DNA of 7,088 bases from an uncultured Oscillospiraceae bacterium (GTDB lineage Bacteria > Bacillota > Clostridia > Oscillospirales > Ruminococcaceae). Position numbers and translations under genes: made by a program. The stretch spans positions 1 to 7,088 of the forward strand of contig CAKSWY010000042.1 in assembly GCA_934513685.1 (NCBI GenBank). The letters are read 5' to 3'. Shown here piece by piece: positions 1-6,031 of the stretch. Within the stretch, counting starts at the first letter, position 1; each line of letters begins with the position of its first letter. The notes beneath the pieces were generated by a model. That model did not search any database, was not told the origin of the DNA, and saw only the letters and a program-made list of their open reading frames with translations.

Positions 1-25
1 AGTCAGAGGAAAAAACGGTAAAGAA

Positions 26-70
26 AAACCGCTGTTGCATGGTTTGTTAGCTTCCATGTAGCAGCGGTTT
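26..70 (-). terminator. Intrinsic terminator of the small-gene cluster
   Basis: Two 17-base arms (26-42 and 54-70) are complementary at 15 of 17 positions and enclose an 11-nt loop. Read on the minus strand, the stem is followed by a T-rich tail (TTTTTC, then ACCGTTTTTT, running to about position 11). It lies 46 nt past the stop codon of the 47-residue gene, so it probably ends the leftward transcript of all three small genes. No T-run follows it on the plus strand, so it is assigned to the minus direction only. Confidence 0.85.
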
Positions 71-104
71 GTGCTGGGGTTATTCAGTTAAATTTTCAGA
101 ATGA

Positions 105-118
105 CAAGCTGGAGGTTA
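105..118 (-). repeat. Copy 1 of 14-base 3'-end repeat
   Basis: The plus strand reads CAAGCTGGAGGTTA. This matches copies at 302-315 and 686-699 (consensus CAARCTGGARGTTR) at 12 of 14 positions relative to copy 2. On the minus strand the stop codon TAA of the 47-residue gene is the first part of the motif, exactly as in copy 2. Function unknown. Confidence 0.5.
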
Positions 119-259
119 CCGAAGCGCATCCCCTAATTGCAACAAGCCACTGCGGATATTTTCTCCAGCTCCACCAATAGCCTGCGCTATAATGATTGCG
201 GCAACTATAATTGCCACTGCGACAATAATCTTTCCAATCAAATATTGATATTCCTTCAT
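116..259 (-). CDS. Small single-pass membrane peptide (47 aa), unknown function
   Basis: The minus strand from ATG at 259 gives a 47-residue protein. It begins MKEYQYLIGK, continues as one long hydrophobic stretch (about residues 7-27, rich in Ile, Val and Ala) and ends in a short polar, amphipathic-looking tail finishing LGDALR. This suggests one membrane helix and a short soluble tail. The start is supported by AAGG eight nt upstream (268-271). It is the last gene of the three-gene leftward cluster, 53 nt after the 105-residue gene, and is followed by a terminator. I do not recognise the family; a small membrane-active peptide or an accessory membrane subunit would both fit. An overlapping frame at 96-296 is longer but has no good SD and an implausible composition (several Trp, Cys and Arg), so this frame is preferred. 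Confidence 0.6.
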   Translation of the reverse strand: MKEYQYLIGKIIVAVAIIVAAIIIAQAIGGAGENIRSGLLQLGDALR

Positions 260-301
260 TTTGATTACCTTCATCTACAAGTATCGATTTTCTCAATTCT
301 C

Positions 302-315
302 CAAACTGGAAGTTA
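302..315 (-). repeat. Copy 2 of 14-base 3'-end repeat
   Basis: The plus strand reads CAAACTGGAAGTTA. The stop codon TAA of the 105-residue gene (313-315) is part of the motif. It contains a short hyphenated palindrome, AACT-GGA-AGTT. It is related to the copies at 105-118 and 686-699. Confidence 0.5.
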
Positions 316-630
316 TCTTTTTCTTAATGGCAATGCTATTAAATTTCCCAATAATGCAATAACAGTATATCCAACTACATAAACCCATGCACTTGAATTA
401 TAAAATATAAATATAGATGGCGCAAACATTATTGCTACAATCAAAATATACCAAAAGTTAAAACCATTCCTAATCCCATAAAAAACAGAGGTTATTAAAC
501 ATATTAGAGGAATAATTACTAACATAACAATCATTGCACTTCCTGTGTCTTTTATAAACCAAGGAACGATATAAAAATCTATCAGCAACAGTAGGTAGAA
601 AACCATGTTCTTTTTTAATTTATCCATCAT
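313..630 (-). CDS. Hypothetical four-helix membrane protein (105 aa)
   Basis: This is a hydrophobic protein with four probable membrane helices, at about residues 9-26, 32-51, 57-76 and 80-101. A basic N-terminus (MMDKLKKN) and a basic C-terminus (PLRKR) would both face the cytoplasm under the positive-inside rule. The start at 630 is supported by AGGA seven nt upstream (638-641); a second ATG follows directly, so the start may be one codon later. The gene is AT-rich, unlike the GC-rich genes to the right, and sits between the zinc-ribbon gene and the 47-residue membrane peptide on the same strand. No catalytic motif is visible and I cannot name a family. Immunity-type or accessory membrane proteins of Clostridia often look like this, but that is only a guess. 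Confidence 0.75.
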   Translation of the reverse strand: MMDKLKKNMVFYLLLLIDFYIVPWFIKDTGSAMIVMLVIIPLICLITSVFYGIRNGFNFWYILIVAIMFAPSIFIFYNSSAWVYVVGYTVIALLGNLIALPLRKR

Positions 631-685
631 ATCATCATCCTTTCAAATTCCGATTTTTCATTTGAGTACATATAAGGCACCTCGT

Positions 686-699
686 CAAACTGGAAGTTG
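686..699 (-). repeat. Copy 3 of 14-base 3'-end repeat
   Basis: The plus strand reads CAAACTGGAAGTTG and matches copy 2 at 13 of 14 positions. It lies 12 nt past the stop codon of the 76-residue gene. With its flanks it forms a longer imperfect palindrome, GTCAAACT-GGA-AGTTGAC (685-701), with one unpaired base. Confidence 0.5.
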
Positions 700-710
700 A
701 CACTCCGTAA

Positions 711-941
711 TCAGTTTTTTGTCGGTGCAATGATTACCTTACAATTTGAACAATAATGCGCTTCCGCTTTATATCCATTCGCTTTTAACGGTTTGAACTG
801 ATTGATTAGGGGAACTCCCTGTTCTGCAATGGAAAAAGAGAGAAACGATGCCCTTTCTCCGTTTGGAATCCATTGCACAGGCTGTCCACCGTTAGGGATA
901 TAGCCCAACTGCATTTCTTCTTGGCAATATGGACATTTCAT
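711..941 (-). CDS. Small zinc-ribbon protein, DUF6487-like (76 aa)
   Basis: The 76-residue protein begins MKCPYCQEEM and ends near HYCSNCKVIIAP. That gives two CxxC pairs (Cys3/Cys6 and Cys64/Cys67), expected to bind one zinc ion in a zinc-ribbon fold. The first knuckle followed by GYI, and a central polar segment containing a tryptophan, resemble the small DUF6487 proteins common in Clostridia. That family name is from memory and unverified. The function is unknown; no enzyme motif or membrane segment is seen. The start is fixed by AGAGGAG (950-956), eight nt upstream. It is the first gene of the leftward cluster and is AT-rich like its partners. The next gene starts 80 nt downstream with its own SD. 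Confidence 0.8.
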   Translation of the reverse strand: MKCPYCQEEMQLGYIPNGGQPVQWIPNGERASFLSFSIAEQGVPLINQFKPLKANGYKAEAHYCSNCKVIIAPTKN

Positions 942-988
942 AGTATATTCTCCTCTGCAACTACCGATTTGCAGGTCTGTTCAGCTCC

Positions 989-1017
989 ATATTATCATAT
1001 GGCCGGATAAACTACAA
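989..1017 (-). promoter_or_regulatory. Possible promoter of the small-gene cluster, with palindrome
   Basis: On the minus strand TTGTAG (1012-1017) and TAATAT (989-994) are 17 nt apart, a weak -35 and a fair -10. The inverted repeat CCATAT-TATC-ATATGG (987-1002) overlaps the -10 and could be an operator. Downstream, a 6-bp stem CTGCAA/TTGCAG (955-960, 969-974) touches the SD of the first gene. The assignment is tentative because the -35 is poor. Confidence 0.35.
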
Positions 1018-1018
1018 G

Positions 1019-1052
1019 AACAGCCACAGCAGTGCAAACTGCTGTGGCTGTT
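1019..1052 (-). terminator. Perfect 15-bp hairpin, likely terminator of ybaK
   Basis: AACAGCCACAGCAGT (1019-1033) and its exact complement (1038-1052) enclose the tetraloop GCAA (plus strand). It lies 56 nt past the ybaK stop codon on the minus strand. The T-tail is short and broken in both directions (TTCTTGTAGTTT on minus, TTTCC on plus), so termination may be modest. It also sits at the boundary between the AT-rich cluster and the GC-rich DNA. Confidence 0.6.
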
Positions 1053-1108
1053 TCCTGCCCTACGAACACCGCCTATTGGCCCTGGCTTTTGTACTTTTTA
1101 TGCGTTGC

Positions 1109-1591
1109 TCACGCCATGGTGATGGCGGCGGTGGTGGCCCGTGCAGCCTTGATGAGGTCGGCGGGGGCCAGCTCCACCTGGGTGCCGATGCGCCCGCCGC
1201 TGACCATCACGGTGGGCTGGGCCAGAATGCTCTCATCCAGCACGGTGACGAACTGCTTTTTCATGCCCACCGGGCTGCACCCGCCCCGGATGTAGCCGGT
1301 GACCTTGTTGATGTCCGCCACATGGATCATGGCCACGCTCTTCTCCCCCACCGACTTTGCGGCCTTTTTCAGGTCCAGCTCCGCCGCCACGGGGATCACG
1401 AACACAAAGTAATTGCGGCTGGCCCCCTGGGTCACCAGCGTTTTGAACACCCGGGCCGGGTCCTGCCCCAGCTTTGTGGCCACGCTCACGCCGTCAATGG
1501 CCCCGTCGTCGTGGTCGTACTCGTGGGGGGTATAGGAGATCTTCATCCGCTCCAGCATACGCATTGCGTTGGTTTTTGCTTCTTTTGCCAT
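1109..1591 (-). CDS. ybaK: Cys-tRNA(Pro) deacylase YbaK/EbsC family
   Basis: This 160-residue protein of the YbaK/EbsC family hydrolyses cysteine wrongly attached to tRNA(Pro) by prolyl-tRNA synthetase, a cytoplasmic trans-editing step that keeps translation accurate. It shows the family pattern along its length: an N-terminal helix (NAMRMLERMKISY), the VFKTLV motif whose Lys50 matches the conserved catalytic lysine, the segment GYIRGGCSPVGMKK (residues 99-112) and SGGRIG (131-136). The length is typical. ATG at 1591 is chosen because GAGG lies eight nt upstream; the frame stays open further upstream, but that part is Arg/Pro-rich and lies over the promoter and leader. The gene has its own promoter just after yfhO and is followed by the hairpin at 1019-1052. 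Relatives may also deacylate other mischarged tRNAs, so exact substrate specificity is inferred. Confidence 0.93.
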   Translation of the reverse strand: MAKEAKTNAMRMLERMKISYTPHEYDHDDGAIDGVSVATKLGQDPARVFKTLVTQGASRNYFVFVIPVAAELDLKKAAKSVGEKSVAMIHVADINKVTGYIRGGCSPVGMKKQFVTVLDESILAQPTVMVSGGRIGTQVELAPADLIKAARATTAAITMA

Positions 1592-1650
1592 GGTCGCTGC
1601 CTCGTTTCTGCTGCCCTGCCCGGTCCGATCGGCCGGCAGGCTGTGTTTCT

Positions 1651-1685
1651 GCGGGAGGCACGGCCCGCGTGGCCGCCTCTCCCGC
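1651..1685 (-). promoter_or_regulatory. GC-rich stem-loop in the ybaK leader
   Basis: The 15-base arms 1651-1665 and 1671-1685 pair at 12 of 15 positions around a 5-nt loop, with a 3-nt internal mismatch. The structure starts right at the predicted 5' end of the ybaK mRNA. There is no T-tail, so it is not a terminator; mRNA stabilisation or leader regulation is possible. A second weaker GC-rich stem surrounds CCGATCGG at about 1611-1640. Confidence 0.4.
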
Positions 1686-1690
1686 TGCAC

Positions 1691-1718
1691 ATTGTAGCGC
1701 ATTCCTGCAATTTGTCAA
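1691..1718 (-). promoter_or_regulatory. Promoter of ybaK
   Basis: On the minus strand TTGACA (1713-1718) is a perfect -35, followed after 16 nt by TACAAT (1691-1696), five of six matches to the -10 consensus. The -35 box contains the TGA stop codon of yfhO. Transcription should start near 1684, giving a leader of about 93 nt. Confidence 0.8.
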
Positions 1719-4411
1719 TCGGCCGGTCTGGTCTGCGCGGTCTTTTTCCGCCGGGCCGCATACCAGATCAGTTGGGCCGCCAGCGCAAGGCCGCCCAGGC
1801 CCGTGAGCACCACGCCCGCCTTCAGGCCGGGGGTGATGTAATACAGGCCCACCGCGTGTTCACCCGCCGGCACCGCAACAGCCATGAACATACTGTCCGC
1901 CTTTTGAATCCCGGTGGGAACGCCGTCCACCGTGGCGTGCCAGCCCGAAGAATAGGGCAGGCTCACCAGCAGGGTCGTGTCCTCCCCGCTCCGCACCAGC
2001 CCGGCCAGGCTGTTGGTGCCCTGCACCACGTTCTGCCAGGCACCGGCCTCCAGCGCCCGCACGTCCTGCTCATACCGGGCCAGGTCGTAGCCCCACAGCT
2101 CCAGCCCCGTCAGGGTGAAGGTCTGCCCCGCGTCGGGCTGGAACACCGCCGTGTAAGTCCCGGCGCTCACCCAGCCCAGATTCACCCAGGCCTCATCGAC
2201 GTTCAGGGAGGAATAGGCCAGAATCGTCCGCTCCTGCCCGCCTTCCAGCCAGGCCGTGGCCTGGGCGGTACCTTCGCCGCCCGCCTGGGCAAAGCCCCGC
2301 AGGCACAGCCACAGCTCGGTGTCCTGTTTCAGAGTAATGTCAAAGCGCAGGGTGCCGTCCTCACCGGCCTGCAGCAGGCCGTCCGCCCACTGCACATCCG
2401 TCTGTTCGGTGGGGGCAGCGGCCAGCAGATCCACGCAATCGGTATCCGGCGAAACGGTCTGTACGCCGTCCGCTTCGCCCAGCACCACCCCCTGCATGAG
2501 GGCCGCCTGCTTTTCCAGCCCGTTCAGGGCCGCGTAGTCATGCGCCGAAATCACCCGGCTGCTGGTGAAGCCCAGCGGCAGGGCGTGCTGGTTTTCATAG
2601 CGGTGCAGGGTGCTGCCATTGTCCGGCGTGATGGTAAACCGGCTGCTCTGCTCGGTGTCGCCCACATACACATAATCGTAAGGCACATAGCCCTCCTCGC
2701 CCGGGCGCACAAAGGTGTAGCGCACCCCGGCCAGGGTATTCAGCACCGTGCTGCCGTCCAGCCCGCGGAAGGAAAAATCCCCCTGCTGGGCGGCGGCCAG
2801 CGCCCAGTCGTTCAGCACCGCGTTGGCATAGTCGCCGTTCAGAATGCTGAAGTACTCGCTCACGCCCATGTACCGCCCCACAAACGGCGTGTTGCAGGAG
2901 GTCCACCACCGGCGCAGGCCCACGTCGCTCACGTCCGTGCGGTACACGCCCTCCGGCAGGGTCTCCCCGGTCACGGCGGGCATCTGCCGGGCAAACCGCG
3001 CCGTGCGGAACTGCGGCTGGGCCACCTGCGCGTTCTGGTTCAGGCCAAGGCCCACCTGGGCCAGGGTCAGCCCCACCGCCAGCAGGGCACAGCCGGGCTG
3101 CAGCCAGGCGGGCCGCCGGACCTTACAGAGGCTCTGCTGCCCCAGCAGCACCACCCCGTACAGCACCGCAAAAAAGGCCAGGCCCACCCGGCTGTCCCGC
3201 TGCCAACCGGTGAGGGCGGCAGCCATGGCATACAGGGCCACCAGCACGCCGCCTGCGGCCAGCTGAGCCCTGCTCAGGCAGAACAGCCGCGGCCAGTACA
3301 CCGCCGCCAGATAGGCAAAAAAGAAGCTGAGGGCAAACCAGAAGCGGGTGTAATTGCTGCTGCCAAAGCCCACCAGCGCCGCCTGGACCAGGGGCGAAAG
3401 GGCAAACACCAGGGCGGCGATCACGCCGCCGGCCACGCCCCGCGCCTCCGGCTGCTTCGTCAGGGCCGCGCCCAGGGCAAAAGCCGTGCACAGCAGGGCC
3501 AGCGCCCCGATGAACCAGTCATAGCCGGGGTCGGCCAGCCGGGTGAACCAGCCCAGCGCCCCGCGGCCGCCCACAAACAGGGCGGGCAGGCCGGTGCGGC
3601 CCTCCCCCGTCCGGTTGGAACCCAGATACCCCAGCACGCTGGGCAGGAACACCACGCAGGCCAGCCCCAGACCGCTGAGGTAGGCCGCCAGCGCCCGCAG
3701 TGCCTGCCAGACCACGGTTTTAACGTAGTGGGCCGGCCGGTCGGCCCATACCCGCAGCAGGATGTACAGCGCCAGCGCCACCGAGCAGATGAACAGAAAG
3801 TAAAACCCGCACAGGGCCGTGCCGAACACGCTGACGGCCAGCAGCAGCGGGCTTTCCCGCCGGAGGATCTTCTCCGCGCCCCACAGCATCAGCACCAGCG
3901 CCGGGGCGGCGTGGGCCATAATGGGGTGGGTGACTGTCATGGCAAAATAGCCGGTGAAGGCGTACAGCCAGGCCCCCACCACCGGGCCGAAGCCCCGCAG
4001 GCCCATCTTGCGGCAGTAGCCCATGAAAAACAGCCCGGCCAGAAAGTACTGAACCTCCACGATCAGGCTGAAGGCCAGCGGCAGCTTGTTGGCCGGGGCC
4101 AGCAGCCCCAGCAGATAGAAGGGGTTGCCGAAGCCGTGCCAGTTCAGGGTGGAGAGAATGTCGCCCCCCAGCCCCAGGGTAAAGTCATACAGCGGCAGCG
4201 CAAGCTGACCGTGGGCCAGCCCCGCCAGCACCTGCCGCACGTAGTTTACAAAATAGCAGAACACCGGGTACATCTGGGAATAGCCGTCCGCGCCCCAGAT
4301 GAAATAGGTGCCGCTTTTCAAAAACGGCCAGGCGTGGGCCAGCGCCAGGGCCGCAAAACCCAGGCTGTACACCAGCCACCACCGCCTGCGCCCCACATTG
4401 TCTGTATGCAA
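1715..4411 (-). CDS. yfhO: YfhO-family membrane protein, probable envelope glycosylation
   Basis: This 898-residue multi-pass membrane protein belongs to the YfhO family (GT-C-like). In Bacillus subtilis, YfhO is linked to glycosylation of lipoteichoic acid; the acceptor here is unknown. The first helix (WWLVYSLGFAALALAHAWPF, about residues 11-30) is followed by the external motif WGADGYSQMYP, whose Asp42 sits where GT-C enzymes carry a catalytic acid. The family segment LGLGGDILSTLNWHGFGNPFYLL comes next, then many helices. The C-terminal half is largely extracytoplasmic, with the family-typical LPYSSGWHATVDGVPTG, and ends with one helix and a basic tail. The start is assigned to TTG at 4411, nine nt after GAAAGGAG-type SD 4421-4429; the frame extends to another TTG at 4465 that lacks an SD. 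The gene has its own promoter, 110 nt upstream of the start. The length is normal and the frame is intact. Confidence 0.88.
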   Translation of the reverse strand: MHTDNVGRRRWWLVYSLGFAALALAHAWPFLKSGTYFIWGADGYSQMYPVFCYFVNYVRQVLAGLAHGQLALPLYDFTLGLGGDILSTLNWHGFGNPFYLLGLLAPANKLPLAFSLIVEVQYFLAGLFFMGYCRKMGLRGFGPVVGAWLYAFTGYFAMTVTHPIMAHAAPALVLMLWGAEKILRRESPLLLAVSVFGTALCGFYFLFICSVALALYILLRVWADRPAHYVKTVVWQALRALAAYLSGLGLACVVFLPSVLGYLGSNRTGEGRTGLPALFVGGRGALGWFTRLADPGYDWFIGALALLCTAFALGAALTKQPEARGVAGGVIAALVFALSPLVQAALVGFGSSNYTRFWFALSFFFAYLAAVYWPRLFCLSRAQLAAGGVLVALYAMAAALTGWQRDSRVGLAFFAVLYGVVLLGQQSLCKVRRPAWLQPGCALLAVGLTLAQVGLGLNQNAQVAQPQFRTARFARQMPAVTGETLPEGVYRTDVSDVGLRRWWTSCNTPFVGRYMGVSEYFSILNGDYANAVLNDWALAAAQQGDFSFRGLDGSTVLNTLAGVRYTFVRPGEEGYVPYDYVYVGDTEQSSRFTITPDNGSTLHRYENQHALPLGFTSSRVISAHDYAALNGLEKQAALMQGVVLGEADGVQTVSPDTDCVDLLAAAPTEQTDVQWADGLLQAGEDGTLRFDITLKQDTELWLCLRGFAQAGGEGTAQATAWLEGGQERTILAYSSLNVDEAWVNLGWVSAGTYTAVFQPDAGQTFTLTGLELWGYDLARYEQDVRALEAGAWQNVVQGTNSLAGLVRSGEDTTLLVSLPYSSGWHATVDGVPTGIQKADSMFMAVAVPAGEHAVGLYYITPGLKAGVVLTGLGGLALAAQLIWYAARRKKTAQTRPAD

Positions 4412-4494
4412 AAGGGTGTGCTCCTTTCTATAAAAGCCGACGAACGGCCGCCTGTTCTCCTGCAAATGCAGGCGATTTGAAACCAGATCGTTTT

Positions 4495-4523
4495 ATTGTA
4501 GCACACCTGTTTTGCCCGTTCAA
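4495..4523 (-). promoter_or_regulatory. Promoter of yfhO
   Basis: On the minus strand TTGAAC (4518-4523), a 17-nt spacer and TACAAT (4495-4500) form a strong match, and TG one base before the -10 gives an extended -10. It starts 49 nt past the MATE stop codon. The expected start near 4488 gives a leader of about 77 nt. A small stem, CCTGCA-AA-TGCAGG (4459-4472), lies in that leader. No convincing terminator separates the MATE gene from this promoter; only a 7-bp long-range complement (4528-4534 with 4565-4571) without a T-tail is seen. Confidence 0.75.
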
Positions 4524-4571
4524 CCAGACCGGGCCGCCCCGTCACCGGACAGTTTTGCCCAAACGCCCGGT

Positions 4572-5921
4572 TTACTGCGCGGCGCTCTTGCCCTCCCCGC
4601 GGAAGGTGCGGCGGTAGATGCCCCACGAGATGGCCGCCGTCACCGCCTCGGTGAGCCAGAAGGCGTGCCACACGCCGCTCGCCCCCAAAAAGCGGGACAG
4701 CACAAACGCCAGCGGGATCATCACCACCACATACCGGCACAGGGAAATGACCAGGGACGGCAGACCCCGGCCCAGTGCCTCCAGCGCGCCGGACACCACC
4801 ACCGACACGGCGGACACCACAAACCCCAGGCAGATCAGCCGCAGGGCCGTGCCGCCGGCGGCCACGGTCTCCGGGTTCTGGGTAAACAGGCCCATCAGCG
4901 GGCCGGCCGCGGCCAGGCACAGCACCGTGCCCGCCGCCATAATGGCCCCGCACAGGGCCAGCGCCAGCCGGAAGATCTTCTGCACCCGAGCCTTCTCCCC
5001 GGCGCCGTAGTTGAAGCTGAGAATGGGCCGCATGCCCTGCACGATGCCGCTGGCGGGCAGGTACAAGAAGGTCTGAAGCTTGTAATAGATGCCCAGAACC
5101 ACCACGTAGCTGTCCGCAAAGGCGGCCAGAATGGAGTTGAGGCAGAACACCAGCAGCGAGGGCAGCGCCAGATTGAGAATGGCCGGCACGCCGATGGAAT
5201 AGAGCTTCTTGTCCAGCGCGCCGTCCCGCTTCAGGCAGGCCCGGCGCAGTTTGACCGGAATGGGCTTGACCCGGTACACCACCAGATACACCACCAGCGT
5301 GAGCACCTGCCCCGCGCCGGTGGCCAGGGCCGCGCCCCGAATGCCCATCTTCGGGCAGGGCCCCAGCCCGAAGATGAGCAGAGGGTCCAGCACCAGGTTG
5401 GCCAGCGAACCGCACAGCATGGCCGCCATGGCCGTGCTCATGCGGCCCACGGCCTGAAACTGCTTTTCAAAGGCCAGCCCCGCCATGATCACCGGCGCAA
5501 AGGCAAAGGCTGCCGTGGCGTACTGCACGCCCATGGCCACCACCGCCTCGTCTTTGGTGAACAGGCGCAGAAAGGCCGGCATGGCCGGAATGCTCACCGC
5601 CAGAATGACCACGCCGTGCAGCAGCGCAAACACCATGCCGTGGGTGGCGGCGGTGTCGGCCTTGGTGTGCTCACCCGCGCCGCTGTACAGGGCAATGAGG
5701 GCATTGATGCCCACGCCGAAGCCGATGGCAATGGCGTTGATCAGGTTCTGCACCGGAAACACCAGCGACAGCGCCGTCATGGCCTGCTCGCTGATGCGGG
5801 CCACGAAAAAGCTGTCCACAATGTTATATAGGGCGTTTACCATCATGGAAATCACCATGGGCAGCGCCATGGACACAAGCAGCGGAAACACCGGCCGCTC
5901 TTTCATAAACTGATTGTTCAA
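4572..5921 (-). CDS. MATE-family efflux transporter
   Basis: This 449-residue integral membrane protein of the MATE family consists of cation- or proton-coupled exporters of drugs and metabolites. The N-terminal pattern (PLLVSMALPMVISMMVNALYNIVDSFFVA) is the hallmark first helix pair, and the second half repeats the fold from about PAILNLALPSLLVFCLNSIL, giving the expected twelve helices in two six-helix halves. The length is typical. The start is assigned to TTG at 5921, seven nt after GGAGG (5929-5933); the first ATG in frame (5906) is 22 nt from that SD and too far. Upstream GTG and ATG codons in frame lie in the leader and have no SD. The substrate cannot be told from sequence. A terminator hairpin in its leader suggests inducible expression, as often seen for antibiotic-responsive exporters. 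It is divergent from the DAHP synthase gene. Confidence 0.92.
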   Translation of the reverse strand: MNNQFMKERPVFPLLVSMALPMVISMMVNALYNIVDSFFVARISEQAMTALSLVFPVQNLINAIAIGFGVGINALIALYSGAGEHTKADTAATHGMVFALLHGVVILAVSIPAMPAFLRLFTKDEAVVAMGVQYATAAFAFAPVIMAGLAFEKQFQAVGRMSTAMAAMLCGSLANLVLDPLLIFGLGPCPKMGIRGAALATGAGQVLTLVVYLVVYRVKPIPVKLRRACLKRDGALDKKLYSIGVPAILNLALPSLLVFCLNSILAAFADSYVVVLGIYYKLQTFLYLPASGIVQGMRPILSFNYGAGEKARVQKIFRLALALCGAIMAAGTVLCLAAAGPLMGLFTQNPETVAAGGTALRLICLGFVVSAVSVVVSGALEALGRGLPSLVISLCRYVVVMIPLAFVLSRFLGASGVWHAFWLTEAVTAAISWGIYRRTFRGEGKSAAQ

Positions 5922-5940
5922 TGTGATACCTCCCGGCAGC

Positions 5941-5983
5941 AAAAAAGCCACACAATGGCCCCAAAGCAGGACCATTGTGTGGC
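5941..5983 (-). terminator. Intrinsic terminator in the MATE leader (attenuator)
   Basis: The perfect 12-bp stem GCCACACAATGG (5947-5958) with CCATTGTGTGGC (5972-5983) has a 13-nt loop and is followed on the minus strand by six T (5941-5946). It lies between the predicted MATE promoter and the MATE SD (5929-5933), so most transcripts would stop before the gene unless the hairpin is prevented from forming. Upstream in the same RNA, GUGUGG (6009-6014) could pair with the CCACAC of the first arm and act as a weak antiterminator. Confidence 0.85.
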
Positions 5984-6031
5984 GAAAAATAGACGAAGCT
6001 GTAAAAATCCACACGGGTTTTAGTGCATTTT

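Noticed and set aside
96..296. A 66-codon minus-strand frame with a TTG start
   Set aside because: It starts TTG with an SD only two nt away and encodes an odd Trp/Cys/Arg-rich product; the overlapping 47-codon frame has an ATG, correct SD spacing and a coherent membrane helix.
1..1010. CRISPR array or classical integron attC sites suggested by the three short repeats
   Set aside because: Only three 14-base copies with unequal, gene-containing spacing, which excludes CRISPR; the integron core pattern GTTRRRY/RYYYAAC pairs are not present, so attC could not be supported.
1076..4480. A 1,134-codon open frame on the plus strand, opposite yfhO and ybaK
   Set aside because: Its product is low-complexity, rich in His, Arg, Gln, Pro and Gly, with no recognisable domain. 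It exists because the opposite GC-rich genes have few stop codons in this antisense frame, and the minus-strand products match known families.
4318..5415. A 365-codon minus-strand frame overlapping MATE and yfhO in another phase
   Set aside because: Gly/Arg/Ala-rich composition, no SD, and it runs through the yfhO promoter; it is a frame-shifted shadow of two solid genes.
4512..5831. A 439-codon open frame on the plus strand opposite the MATE gene
   Set aside because: Same kind of Gln/His/Arg/Gly-rich antisense shadow; the minus-strand frame is a clear MATE transporter.
5922..6014. N-terminal extension of the MATE protein to GTG at 6014
   Set aside because: The extension is encoded by the promoter-proximal leader and terminator hairpin, has no SD, and is not part of the MATE fold; TTG 5921 has GGAGG at ideal distance.
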